A DNA stretch of 64,000 nucleotides from Bin127 sp965221625 (GTDB lineage Bacteria; Chloroflexota; Dehalococcoidia; Lucifugimonadales; Lucifugimonadaceae), in assembly GCA_965221625.1 (NCBI GenBank), contig OZ244903.1, positions 310,001 to 374,000 of the forward strand. The letters run 5' to 3'. Shown in pieces: positions 33,609 to 43,031 of this stretch (the first letter of the stretch is position 1; each line of letters opens with the position of its first letter). Below the pieces are notes generated by a model. It saw only the letters and a program-made list of their open reading frames with translations. It was not told the DNA's origin and did not search any database. The position numbers and the translations under genes were made by a program.

Positions 33609-36600
33609 GTGTCTCGATACGTTGAACTCAGAACCATGAGCTGGTACTCGTTCATGGAGGGTGCATCATCTGTTGACGAGATGACGGCGCGCGCGCAAGA
33701 GCTGGGTTACGACGCCATCGCACTCACCGATCGCAACAACATAACCGGTGCACTTGAGTTCTCAGAAGCTGCATTAGCTCTCGACGTCAAACCCATAATC
33801 GGAGCAACCATCGCTCTCGGCGAAGATGCCACATCCGATGACCCGCCGTCAAACATCACGTTGATAGTCGAGAACCGTCGAGGATATGCCAATCTCTGCA
33901 ATCTCATCTCATTTGCCCACATCGGATCCGAACGCACCGACCCGATACTGCGACCCAGATATATCGAAGGTCGAACTGAAGGCTTAATCGCACTCATCGG
34001 AGAGCCTGGCAGCAACCTCGCAACCGCTGCAAGCGATGGCACGATGGCTAAGGCCGACGACATCGTCAACCGTTTTATCCGATGGTTCGGGCATGCCAAC
34101 CTCTTCATCGAGTTGCAACGACACTTCGTGCACGGAGATCTCGAGCGCAACCGTGCTCTCGCAAGCATCGCACAACGCCACGGTGTCGGCATTGTCGCTA
34201 CCGGCGGCGTCTGCTATCACGAAAGATCACGCAGCCGTCTCCACGACGTAATAACCGCCATTCGTCACAATCTAACCCTCGACGCGTCACATCGTCAACG
34301 CAAAGCGAATTCGCGCTACGAACTCAAGTCTCCGGCACAGATGGAGCGACTCTTCAAGGCCTGGCCCGAGGCGATCGAAAACTCTCGCAAGATCGCCGAC
34401 CGCTGCATGGCGTTCAAAGCCAAACAGATCAACTATCGATTCCCCAACGAGCCGGTACCTCCGGAGTTCGAGAACCAACAAAAATACCTTGAGCATCTCT
34501 GCTACGAAGCCGCCAAACGCCGCTACGGACGCATCACCGACAAGGTGCAGAGCCGACTTGATCGCGAGTTCAGGCTCATCGAGCGTCATGGTCTCGCCGG
34601 CTTCTTCCTGCTCTATCGACGCATCATCGCACTCGCCCAAGACATCGCTATCGAACTCGGGCACTCATCCGCTGAAATCCCGATTGAAGAGAAGCCGCCC
34701 GGACGCGGACGCGGATCTTCCGTCGCAATGCTAGTCGGCACTCTCATCGGACTCTCACACATCGATCCGCTCGAATACGATCTACCGCTAGAACGGTTCA
34801 TCTCCGAAGACGAACTCGTAAACGTCCCTGATATCGATCTCGACTTCCCACGCGACATCCGAGAAGCACTGATACTCAGAGTCTACGAAGAGTTCGGATG
34901 GGATCACGCAGCCTTAACCGCCATGATCCCCACCTACAAACTGAAGGGTGTCGTACGCGACGTAGGCAAGGCTCTCGGATTGCCTCCAATCGAGCTAGAC
35001 ATCCTCGCCAAACGCGCCGAATCGCATAAAGCCAGCAACATCGAAGCTGAGATGGCGCGCATTGATGAACTTCGCAACAAGATTGATCGTCCCGGGTGGC
35101 GTGAACTCATCGAGATTGGCAACCTGATGCACGGATTTCCGAAAGGACTCGCGCAACATCCTGGCGGCATGATCATCAGCTCATCGCCTCTAATCGACGT
35201 CACGCCGGTCCAACAAAGTGCCATCGACGGACGCTATATCTGTCAGTGGGACAAGCATGGTGCCGATGCCGCAAGCTTCCTCAAAATCGACTTCTTGGCA
35301 CTCGGCGCACTATCGCAGATGCAAGAATGTCTGCAACTCATTGAGAAGCGCACCGGATCACATATCGATCTCAGCCGCATCGATTACTACGACGACGCGG
35401 TTTACGACGATCTGGGACACGGAGACACAGTCGGCGTCTTTCAGGTCGAATCGGCGGCACAGATGCAGACCATCACCCGCATGAAGCCGCGCAACCTATA
35501 CGATCTCGCACTCGAAGTCGCCGCCGTCAGACCCGGGGTCGGCGCAAACGATGGCGTCTCCGAGTTCATCCGACGACGCAATGGCAACGCATGGGACTAC
35601 GACCACCCGCTTGAGCGCAGAGCACTCGAAAAATCCCTCGGCATCATCCTCTTCCAAGATCAGGTGGTAACCCTCGGCATGGACGTCGGCGGCATGACGT
35701 CGACCGAGGCCGACCAGATGCGGCGCGCATTCCAACGTCGCAACAACGAAGCCATCGTGAAACGCTATTGGGAGCAGTTCCGAGATGGTGCCGCCGAACG
35801 CAGCGTGTCTGAAGCTATCGCAGAGAAGATTTTCCGCAAGTTCAACCCGCACTACATGTTCCCCGAAGGACACGCTCTCGCTTTCGGCGTTACCGCATAT
35901 CACATGGCATGGCTGAGACGGCACTATCCAACCGAGTTCTATACATCCATCTTCAACGCGCAACCAATGGGCTTCTGGCCGCTCGAAACGCTGAAGCAAG
36001 ATGCCAAACATATGGGCGTCGAGTTGTTGGGACCAGACGTGAACGCCAGCCAAGCCAAATGCGTACTCGAGAGCGAGAATTCGTTCCGACTCGGCATCTC
36101 GTTCGTCCACGGCTTGAACACCGAATCCACCAACACTCTCATCGCGAATCGCGAGTGGAACGGCACGTATACGTCGCTGGCGGATCTAATCTCTCGCTCC
36201 GGTGTCCAGCAACGCGCCCTCGAAAATCTTGTCAAAGCCGGTGCTTGCGACAAACTCCCCGGTGTCATCGATCGACGTCAAGCACTCTGGGAGATCGGAC
36301 TGCGCTACGGTGCCAACGGTTCACAGGGAACGCTTGACTTCGGCATCGAACAGGACATGGCAACTCTCAAACCAATCGTTACCAATGATCGAATGACATA
36401 CGAATACGAAACCCTCGGACTCTGGACCGACGGACACGTAATGTCACGAATGAGAGACGGACTTGACGAGTCGGTGTTGAACAGCACTCAGATTGACGAC
36501 AAAGCACATGGGCAACTAGTCGTGGTAGCAGGAACGGTGTTAAGACGCCAACGTCCCCTGGGCAAGATGATTTTCATGACCTTGGAAGACGAGTTCGGCA

Positions 36601-36794
36601 TGATACCCCTCGCAGTGCCTCCCCAAACCTGGGAGAAGTATCGCAACGAACTCAGAACGCCGATAGTCATCGCCGAAGGCACCGTCTCACGCCGCAGCGG
36701 CACCATGAACATCATGGTTAATCGAGCCTGGCCGCTCAATCCGTCCTACACCCGCGGCACCAACATAAGGGACTTCAGCAAGAACTTCCGCTAG
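33609..36794 (+). CDS. dnaE2: Error-prone DNA polymerase III alpha subunit, DnaE2 type
   Basis: This 1061-residue C-family polymerase acts in translesion synthesis. It starts with GTG. The N-terminal PHP domain (1-280) lacks its usual metal ligands: the normal HxHS near residue 8 is LRTMS and the TDHD motif is TDRN (40-43). The polymerase core is intact, with GRGRGSSVAML (365-375), the catalytic D410/D412 in PDIDLDFP and a third Asp in LKIDFLALGAL. A C-terminal OB-fold (residues about 960-1050) follows. The length fits DnaE2, not the replicative DnaE. It is the last gene of the imuB-DUF6504-dnaE2 cassette. Confidence 0.92.
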   Translation: MSRYVELRTMSWYSFMEGASSVDEMTARAQELGYDAIALTDRNNITGALEFSEAALALDVKPIIGATIALGEDATSDDPPSNITLIVENRRGYANLCNLISFAHIGSERTDPILRPRYIEGRTEGLIALIGEPGSNLATAASDGTMAKADDIVNRFIRWFGHANLFIELQRHFVHGDLERNRALASIAQRHGVGIVATGGVCYHERSRSRLHDVITAIRHNLTLDASHRQRKANSRYELKSPAQMERLFKAWPEAIENSRKIADRCMAFKAKQINYRFPNEPVPPEFENQQKYLEHLCYEAAKRRYGRITDKVQSRLDREFRLIERHGLAGFFLLYRRIIALAQDIAIELGHSSAEIPIEEKPPGRGRGSSVAMLVGTLIGLSHIDPLEYDLPLERFISEDELVNVPDIDLDFPRDIREALILRVYEEFGWDHAALTAMIPTYKLKGVVRDVGKALGLPPIELDILAKRAESHKASNIEAEMARIDELRNKIDRPGWRELIEIGNLMHGFPKGLAQHPGGMIISSSPLIDVTPVQQSAIDGRYICQWDKHGADAASFLKIDFLALGALSQMQECLQLIEKRTGSHIDLSRIDYYDDAVYDDLGHGDTVGVFQVESAAQMQTITRMKPRNLYDLALEVAAVRPGVGANDGVSEFIRRRNGNAWDYDHPLERRALEKSLGIILFQDQVVTLGMDVGGMTSTEADQMRRAFQRRNNEAIVKRYWEQFRDGAAERSVSEAIAEKIFRKFNPHYMFPEGHALAFGVTAYHMAWLRRHYPTEFYTSIFNAQPMGFWPLETLKQDAKHMGVELLGPDVNASQAKCVLESENSFRLGISFVHGLNTESTNTLIANREWNGTYTSLADLISRSGVQQRALENLVKAGACDKLPGVIDRRQALWEIGLRYGANGSQGTLDFGIEQDMATLKPIVTNDRMTYEYETLGLWTDGHVMSRMRDGLDESVLNSTQIDDKAHGQLVVVAGTVLRRQRPLGKMIFMTLEDEFGMIPLAVPPQTWEKYRNELRTPIVIAEGTVSRRSGTMNIMVNRAWPLNPSYTRGTNIRDFSKNFR

Positions 36795-36829
36795 GAGATC
36801 CGGCATCGCCACTGCTATCATTGCAACCG

Positions 36830-37834
36830 ATGGCGAACACATCCGGAACTGCCGAAGATCGCACTCCCCGCTCAACATTCAAGGCACTCATCAGTGCCAT
36901 GCGACCGGCACAAGTCCCAAAAAACGGACTCGTCCTCGTCCCCCTAATCTTCTCAGTAAACATCTGGTTCACGCTGGACGACATTGGCGGGATGGCGTGG
37001 ATCATCCTCAACTCCGTTGCTGCAACCATCGCCTTCGTCCTGATTTCAGGTGCCGTCTACATCATCAACGACCTCAAGGACATTGAACGAGACCGCGCGC
37101 ATCCAAGAAAACGGTACCGCGCCATAGCTTCAGGTGATCTTTCGTCAACGCCAGCGAAAGCAGCCTTGATCGTCGCCCTTTTCATCGGTTTCTTCATCGC
37201 CGGATTTCTCGGCCCAACGATGATAGTCGGAGCGGGAGCGTACTTCGCGCTCAATATCGGTTACACCTACTGGGCCAAGAACGTCGCCATCCTCGACATC
37301 ATCAGTGTCGCCGCGGGATTTGTGATCCGAGCACTCGCAGGTGCATTGGCGATCGACGGGAGTTCATTGATCATTGATGGCATCGAAACCACCATCGACA
37401 TTGTCGTTTCTCCTTGGCTCTACATCGTCACGGCACTCGGAGCCGGCATGCTCGCGTTGGCAAAACGTCGCGCCGAACTCGTGAACAGTGGAGATCAAGC
37501 CGCCGACCAGCGCGGCATTCTTGCCGAATACACGACGCAGTTCCTCGACGTTCTCATAGTCATAACCTCATCGGCAACCCTTATCGCGTACACCCTCTAT
37601 ACATTCAACTTCGGCGACACCGGCGGAAACGTTCCCGGCGACAAGACGATGATGCTTACAATTCCCTTCGTCGTCTACGGCGTCTTCCGCTATCTCTACC
37701 TGCTCTACGTGCGTGGCGATGGCGAGGCACCGGAGGCGATATTGTGGAACGATCGCCCCATGATCCTCAACCTGTTGTTGTGGCTCATCACGTCCTCCGC
37801 GATACTCTTATGGCACACCGCCAACGGATTCTGA
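36830..37834 (+). CDS. UbiA-type prenyltransferase, decaprenyl-phosphate phosphoribosyltransferase-like
   Basis: The 334-residue membrane protein has eight or nine hydrophobic segments and the UbiA aspartate motif in YIINDLKDIERDRAHPRKRYRAIASG. That form, with HPRKRYRPIA-like continuation, is typical of the enzyme that transfers phosphoribose from PRPP to polyprenyl phosphate, the first step to polyprenyl-phospho-arabinose/ribose donors. The second Asp motif is around KNVAILDIISVAAGFVIRALAG. The start is ATG at 36830 (an in-frame TTG at 36821 is possible). A 36-bp gap follows dnaE2. Other UbiA substrates cannot be excluded. Confidence 0.75.
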   Translation: MANTSGTAEDRTPRSTFKALISAMRPAQVPKNGLVLVPLIFSVNIWFTLDDIGGMAWIILNSVAATIAFVLISGAVYIINDLKDIERDRAHPRKRYRAIASGDLSSTPAKAALIVALFIGFFIAGFLGPTMIVGAGAYFALNIGYTYWAKNVAILDIISVAAGFVIRALAGALAIDGSSLIIDGIETTIDIVVSPWLYIVTALGAGMLALAKRRAELVNSGDQAADQRGILAEYTTQFLDVLIVITSSATLIAYTLYTFNFGDTGGNVPGDKTMMLTIPFVVYGVFRYLYLLYVRGDGEAPEAILWNDRPMILNLLLWLITSSAILLWHTANGF

Positions 37835-37853
37835 ACTCGCAGGGTTACGCAAC

Positions 37854-38138
37854 ATGCCGAAACTGACTAGCGACCAAATCAACGACCTGCTTTCGTCGCT
37901 GCCCGAGTGGGAACGCGACACGGACAGTGGTGCGATATTCCGCAACTTGGAGTTTGATTCCTTCGCCGACGCCATCGCCTTCGTCAACCGCATCGCGCCC
38001 TTCGCTGACGAGCACGATCACCACCCAGACATCGACATCCGCTACCGTCGCGTCAAGATCGCCCTAATCTCCCACGACGTCGGCGGACTCACCGATCGCG
38101 ATGCGGCAATGGTAAAGATCATCGAAGCCAACGTCTGA
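37854..38138 (+). CDS. 4a-hydroxytetrahydrobiopterin dehydratase (PCD/DCoH)
   Basis: The 94-residue protein has the family's signature DEHDHHPDIDIRYRRVKIALISHDVGGLTDRD, with the catalytic His pair, and normal length. It dehydrates the carbinolamine pterin formed by aromatic amino acid hydroxylases, or acts in molybdopterin-related or unknown pterin chemistry when no hydroxylase exists. It follows the prenyltransferase by 19 bp. No hydroxylase is in the window. Confidence 0.93.
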   Translation: MPKLTSDQINDLLSSLPEWERDTDSGAIFRNLEFDSFADAIAFVNRIAPFADEHDHHPDIDIRYRRVKIALISHDVGGLTDRDAAMVKIIEANV

Positions 38139-38160
38139 TGGGATTTCCTGCGGAATCCCA
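38139..38160 (+). terminator. Hairpin after the pterin dehydratase gene
   Basis: TGGGATTTCC (38139-38148) pairs with GGAATCCCA (38152-38160) with one bulged T and a 3-nt loop, starting at the base after the stop codon. There is no U-tract, so it may be a 3'-end stabiliser and not a strong terminator. Confidence 0.45.
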
Positions 38161-38226
38161 GTCCGACGACGCGGTATCATTCAACCTAGTTGACTTTGCG
38201 CACTACTGATTCGGAGCAATCACCCA

Positions 38227-39210
38227 ATGCCGGCTCTAACGAATGAGCAACTGGAACATTTCGACACCTACGGGTTCGTTGCCGCGCAAGGCGTAGTCGA
38301 TCCCGAAAACATCATCGACCCGGTCATTGATGAGTACAAGGGCGTACTCGACGACCTCGCCGACGAACTTTACGAAGAAGGCAAGATCGAATCGAAATAC
38401 GAAGAGCTCGAGTTTGGCGACCGAGTTACGCGCATCTACGCCGAATCGGACGAGGTCTACAACGGCCACTTCGATTTCTCGCTTCCGCAAGGCGGAATAA
38501 AGGAAGACACCCCGTTCTGGGCCGGTCCCGCCGTCTTCAACGCACTCACCGCTCCCGGGCTTCTCGACGCAGTCGAATCGGTCATCGGCGGCGAGATCTA
38601 TTCGAACCCAGTCCAGCACGTCCGCATCAAGGTTCCAGAAAAGCACGCGCCGCGTGACGAAAAAGGTCAAGTCAAGTTCGGCGTTACGCCTTGGCACCAA
38701 GACATCGGAGTCGTCAACCCGGAAGCGGACGAAACCCACATGCTCACCGTCTGGTTCCCCCTCATGGATTCTGACGCCGAAAACGGGTGCCTGCAGGTCG
38801 TTCCCGGCTCGCATCGCGACGACATCTTGACACATTGTCCCGGCTACGAAGGCGGGTTGCAGTCAGGACTGCAGATACCTGAGTCAGAGTTCGAAGTCGG
38901 CAAGGCGGTGCCCGTTCCGCTCAAGAAGGGCGACGCTTTGTTCATGACGAAGTACACCGTGCACTCCTCGCTCCCGAACAACAGCGAACGCATTCGATGG
39001 AGCTTCGACCTGCGATACAACCCCATCGGGCAATCGACGGGCCGATCCAGCTTCCCTGGATTCGTCGCCCGAAGCCGCAGCAACCCGTCAACTGAACTTC
39101 ACGACCCGAAGATCTGGCACAGCATGTGGGAGAACACCCGCGACTCGCTGGCAAAGGGCGAGCAACCCACATTCAACCGCTGGGACGGCAACGACCCCGC
39201 TTGCGCGTAG
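38227..39210 (+). CDS. Phytanoyl-CoA dioxygenase (PhyH) family protein
   Basis: This 327-residue Fe(II)/2-oxoglutarate oxygenase has the metal motif WHQDIGVVNPEADE (His-x-Asp), LQVVPGSHR before the distal region and a distal His in YTVHSSLPNNSERIRWSFDLRY with the 2-oxoglutarate-binding Arg. It differs from the enzyme at 7020 in length and in the spacing between motifs, so the two are not recent copies. It converges on the binding-protein gene that ends at 39225. The substrate is unknown. Confidence 0.88.
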   Translation: MPALTNEQLEHFDTYGFVAAQGVVDPENIIDPVIDEYKGVLDDLADELYEEGKIESKYEELEFGDRVTRIYAESDEVYNGHFDFSLPQGGIKEDTPFWAGPAVFNALTAPGLLDAVESVIGGEIYSNPVQHVRIKVPEKHAPRDEKGQVKFGVTPWHQDIGVVNPEADETHMLTVWFPLMDSDAENGCLQVVPGSHRDDILTHCPGYEGGLQSGLQIPESEFEVGKAVPVPLKKGDALFMTKYTVHSSLPNNSERIRWSFDLRYNPIGQSTGRSSFPGFVARSRSNPSTELHDPKIWHSMWENTRDSLAKGEQPTFNRWDGNDPACA

Positions 39211-39224
39211 GCCGCCGGCACTTC

Positions 39225-41021
39225 TCACTTCGGCAAGCCGCGGTCAGGTGCGGTTTCGTCGAACCACACGTCTTTGAAGACTGACCTCGGATATGCCGCG
39301 GCTTCGAAGCCGCGAACCCACGGTTGCACCGCCCAAGTAACCTCACTCGGGTTCCAAAACAACGGCAAGGCTAGTGCACGATCGAGGATGTGCAACGCGA
39401 TATAGTCGGATTGCCAACGAAGCCGCTCCGGATCCGGTTCAATCAGCGCATCCGTAATCATGCTCTCCAACTCCGCATGCTCCGACGGCACGTCCTCATC
39501 GCCGTACATTCCTTCAAAAACGCCCAAGACAGCATGCGGATCCGGGTAATGCGGTGCAATGCTATGAAACGTCATCGGCACCTCGCCCCTGGCACTCATC
39601 TCAGCGAACTCGTCGGCGGAAACCTCCACGATCTCGCCACTCACTCCAAGCTTCTCCTCCCAACTCTCGAACACCGCGTCGAAGAACACTTCGGTGCCTT
39701 CATATTGTGTGATGAGCTCAATCCCGATATTTTCAACATCCGCGGCATAGATTGAACGCGCGATCGCCGTCTTTGCACCATTCGTATCGGTTAACCGTCG
39801 GAGGTCCCTGCTGCTTGAGAAACCACCACTGACGCCCGGGTTCAACGCCGGTGGGATGATGCGAGTTGCGACCCAACTCACCAACGGTTCGTCCCAACGG
39901 TTCAGATCCGCAGCATAGAGCAATGCTCGCCGAAACTCGACGTCGTCGAATGGCGGCACTTTGATGTTGAATGCCAAGAATGCCGTCAAAGGTGCTTGCG
40001 GGAATACTGCCAACTCCGTTTCGTCGGCACCTTCCCACTCATATCTGGCTACGTCGATACGGCTCGCTCTGAATGCGTCTCCCAACCTGTCTCCCCATTC
40101 GTCAACGTCGAGAGTCAGGATTCCGCGAATCAACGCGACGCCGTCAATGTGCGGGGGATCGTCCCAGTAGTACGGGTTGCGCTCAAGTAAAATCGAGCCC
40201 TCATTTTCGAAGAGGGCAATGCGAAACGGGCCGGTGCCTACCGGCCCAATCGGCGTCGGGTACTGGTCAATCTCTTCTGTCTGGTTGGCCGCCGTGTCAA
40301 TGTCCCACTGCTCGACATTGGACTGCTTCAACACCGACGCAACGGGGTGCGTCAACAGGTACATAAAGTCGGCGCGGGGGCGTACCAAACGAATCTCCAG
40401 CGTCAGTTCGTCGATGACCTCAACGCCCGTTAGCTCGTTCGAAGTGCCGTCTGCGAATTGTGCAGCACCTTGTACGGGACCCAATACCGACATCGCGATT
40501 GGCGATCCGGTTGCAGGTGCTAGCGCGCGCTCCCAACTCCATTTGAAGTCGCTCGCAGTCAACGGCGAGCCATCGCTGAACTTCAGATCGGGGCGCAACG
40601 TGAAGACGTAGGTCTGACCACCCCAGACCTCGTACCGCTCCGCGAGATCCAGCTCCAATGTGTCAACTGGACGACTCGACAATCGTGTGAGACCTGAGTA
40701 AATCTCTGGGAACAGGTAGCGAGTCCCGATTCCCAGGGCTGGTTGAGAAGGATCGATCTCGACGGCCTCATCTATCGCTATCCGGACTATGTCGCTCGAG
40801 TCTGAAAGAACGGTGACTTGCGCTTCTTGTTGTGGGTGGACGGCGGGCGTTGCATCGATCAACTCATCGAAGGATGTGTCGTCTGGTACTGCCGAATCCC
40901 CTCGATTGAAGAGCAACTCTTCCGGGAATGGATTCATCGCAATCAAGACACCTGCAGCCGCTGCACCTGAAATGACTACGACCGCAACCAACGAAGCGAG
41001 ATTCATTAGGTTGGTTCCCAT
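39225..41021 (-). CDS. Family 5 solute-binding protein, membrane-anchored
   Basis: The 598-residue DppA/OppA-type binding protein starts with one uncleaved-looking hydrophobic segment (residues 6-30, MNLASLVAVVVISGAAAAGV) and has no lipobox Cys. A linker of about 60 residues leads to the SBP_bac_5 domain (YVFTLRPDLKFSDGSPLTASDFKWSWERAL). It is a diverged tandem copy of the gene at 41064, 42 bp upstream. No permease or ATPase genes accompany the pair. Ligand unknown. Confidence 0.87.
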   Translation of the reverse strand: MGTNLMNLASLVAVVVISGAAAAGVLIAMNPFPEELLFNRGDSAVPDDTSFDELIDATPAVHPQQEAQVTVLSDSSDIVRIAIDEAVEIDPSQPALGIGTRYLFPEIYSGLTRLSSRPVDTLELDLAERYEVWGGQTYVFTLRPDLKFSDGSPLTASDFKWSWERALAPATGSPIAMSVLGPVQGAAQFADGTSNELTGVEVIDELTLEIRLVRPRADFMYLLTHPVASVLKQSNVEQWDIDTAANQTEEIDQYPTPIGPVGTGPFRIALFENEGSILLERNPYYWDDPPHIDGVALIRGILTLDVDEWGDRLGDAFRASRIDVARYEWEGADETELAVFPQAPLTAFLAFNIKVPPFDDVEFRRALLYAADLNRWDEPLVSWVATRIIPPALNPGVSGGFSSSRDLRRLTDTNGAKTAIARSIYAADVENIGIELITQYEGTEVFFDAVFESWEEKLGVSGEIVEVSADEFAEMSARGEVPMTFHSIAPHYPDPHAVLGVFEGMYGDEDVPSEHAELESMITDALIEPDPERLRWQSDYIALHILDRALALPLFWNPSEVTWAVQPWVRGFEAAAYPRSVFKDVWFDETAPDRGLPK

Positions 41022-41063
41022 TCGATCCTTCGGCCAAGTCTGAAGATGTACCGGCGACGACGA

Positions 41064-42875
41064 TCAGTTTTGCTCGTCGAACCAAACGTCCCTGAAGATG
41101 GATCCGTAGAAAGTTTGCGGTGCGAAACCGTTGACCCACGGTTGGACGTTCCAGACCAACTCCCCGGTCAACCAAAACAGCGGTATCACAATGCCGCCGC
41201 CAACTAATGTCTCCTCAATCTCCGCGTATCGGTTAGCGCGCTCCGCTACGTCCTGCTCCTCAACCGCGTCGATGATCATGTCTCGGTTCACCGCATGGGA
41301 TTCCAACGTTGGCTGCGCAAACGGATTGACGAAATCGACCATCAAAGCATGCGGGTCCGGATAGTTGGGAACCGAGTAGATGCCACGCATCTCGATCTCG
41401 TTGGCGTCAATCAACCTTTGATAGGTCTCAAAGTCCCCCGTTGAGTACGATGCTTCGATGCCGAGCTCGGTTGCCCACGCCTCTGACATGTCGACGTAGA
41501 AGTCGTCGAACACACCAGATATGTTCGAGACGTGATTGATCTCGATCGTGTCCAGTTCGCTCGAGTGTTTCGATGTTTCCGCCACGCTCCGCGCCCATTC
41601 GGGATCGTTGTGAATGGTGTAGTCCACCGCAGATTCAATTCCCAAACCGTCGGGAATGATGCCTGTCGGTTTGGTATCGCCAAAGAACACATTCCAGTCC
41701 TCCACGGTCGCCGTGGCGGCGAGAACGTGTCGAAACTCGATCTCGTCATATGGCTCGAGATCCGTGTTGAACATCAAATATCCGGTCTCCGGTGCAATCT
41801 CGACGTACACGAGCTTGCGATCCGCAGGTGAGTCAGTACTCTCATCGAAATCGTCATCGGACGGGAATCCCCAGTATGCGTCGATCCCTTGGGCGGCGAA
41901 ACGTTGCTCTATCGTCGCGAGTCTGTCGGATTGTGACAGAACACCGAAATCGTCCAGCAACTCGACGCGGTCGAGCATCACCGGACCGTGGTGGTAGAAG
42001 TCGTTGCGCTCGAGAACGATATTGCCGTCGAAGTCGTACTCAACAATCTTGAAAGGGCCAGTCCCGACCGGCAACTCCGGCGGTGCAACATTGGAATCGG
42101 TTGCGTCGTTCGAAAAACTCATCCAATCTTTAGGCCACTGCGCCACGTTTGCGCGCTTGAGGACCGACGCGGCGGGTTGCGCCAGAAGTGCGATGAAGTC
42201 ACTTCTCGGGGACTTCAGTCGTACGGATAAGTTGCGGTCATCAATAACCTCCACACCGGAAAGCTCCGTGGTTTCACCAGAGATGACTTCGTCAGCCCCC
42301 TCAATGGGGCCGAGTATGTTCGCCGCGTTAATCGAAGCAGTTGCCGGGTTTAGTGCGCGTTCCCAACTCCACTTGAAATCCGAAGCCGATACCGGCGTAC
42401 CATCGCTGAACCTCAAATCTCGACGCAGTTCGAAGTGATACTCCAAGCCATTGCCCGAAACCACGTAGCGCTTAGCCATATCAGGTTGGACCCTCTCGTT
42501 AGGATCACCGGTGATGTGCATCAACCCGGCGTATATCTCCTGGAACACTACCCATGACGCCGTAAAGTCGAAGTCACCTTCGCCGGGATCCAGCTTCACA
42601 CCGGAGCGGTATGGCATTCTGAAAACGCGCAAGGCGGCTTCGTCGACCGCATCGCCCGTCGTGAAGGACGTTGGTGCCGGTTGCGCGAGCGTCGATTCAC
42701 GCTCCGATGTCTGCTCGTACGCAATCGTGGCCGTGTTTTCCTCGTCTCCCACGCCATTACACGCCACCAGAAACAAAGCCGACACGCCTGATATTAGTGC
42801 CGCCAAGATGAACTGGTGAGTCGGGCCCTTGCGAACACGAAAAGCCCATAGCCAACGATGCGAAGCGTAATCCAA
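41064..42875 (-). CDS. Family 5 solute-binding lipoprotein
   Basis: This is the second copy of the tandem pair. I place the start at TTG 42875 because AAGGAG (minus strand, 42887-42882) lies exactly 6 nt upstream; an in-frame ATG at 42914 would add 13 residues. The signal segment FILAALISGVSALFLVAC gives a lipobox Cys at residue 39. The binding domain contains LRRDLRFSDGTPVSASDFKWSWERAL and matches the neighbour through its length, ending PQTFYGSIFRDVWFDEQN versus a similar end there. Transport partners are absent. Confidence 0.88.
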   Translation of the reverse strand: MDYASHRWLWAFRVRKGPTHQFILAALISGVSALFLVACNGVGDEENTATIAYEQTSERESTLAQPAPTSFTTGDAVDEAALRVFRMPYRSGVKLDPGEGDFDFTASWVVFQEIYAGLMHITGDPNERVQPDMAKRYVVSGNGLEYHFELRRDLRFSDGTPVSASDFKWSWERALNPATASINAANILGPIEGADEVISGETTELSGVEVIDDRNLSVRLKSPRSDFIALLAQPAASVLKRANVAQWPKDWMSFSNDATDSNVAPPELPVGTGPFKIVEYDFDGNIVLERNDFYHHGPVMLDRVELLDDFGVLSQSDRLATIEQRFAAQGIDAYWGFPSDDDFDESTDSPADRKLVYVEIAPETGYLMFNTDLEPYDEIEFRHVLAATATVEDWNVFFGDTKPTGIIPDGLGIESAVDYTIHNDPEWARSVAETSKHSSELDTIEINHVSNISGVFDDFYVDMSEAWATELGIEASYSTGDFETYQRLIDANEIEMRGIYSVPNYPDPHALMVDFVNPFAQPTLESHAVNRDMIIDAVEEQDVAERANRYAEIEETLVGGGIVIPLFWLTGELVWNVQPWVNGFAPQTFYGSIFRDVWFDEQN

Positions 42876-43031
42876 ATTCCGCTCCTTGAAGATACGGACA
42901 GAGTCTCGCGGCACGATGTTCGTATTACGCCATCACTGGCACGCCGGATCTCTTCAACGTTCGATGGAACCCGTATCGTCAATGGGCGGAAGCGGAGTCA
43001 ACCGCTACCTCAAGAGAAGTCGCAACGCGAC

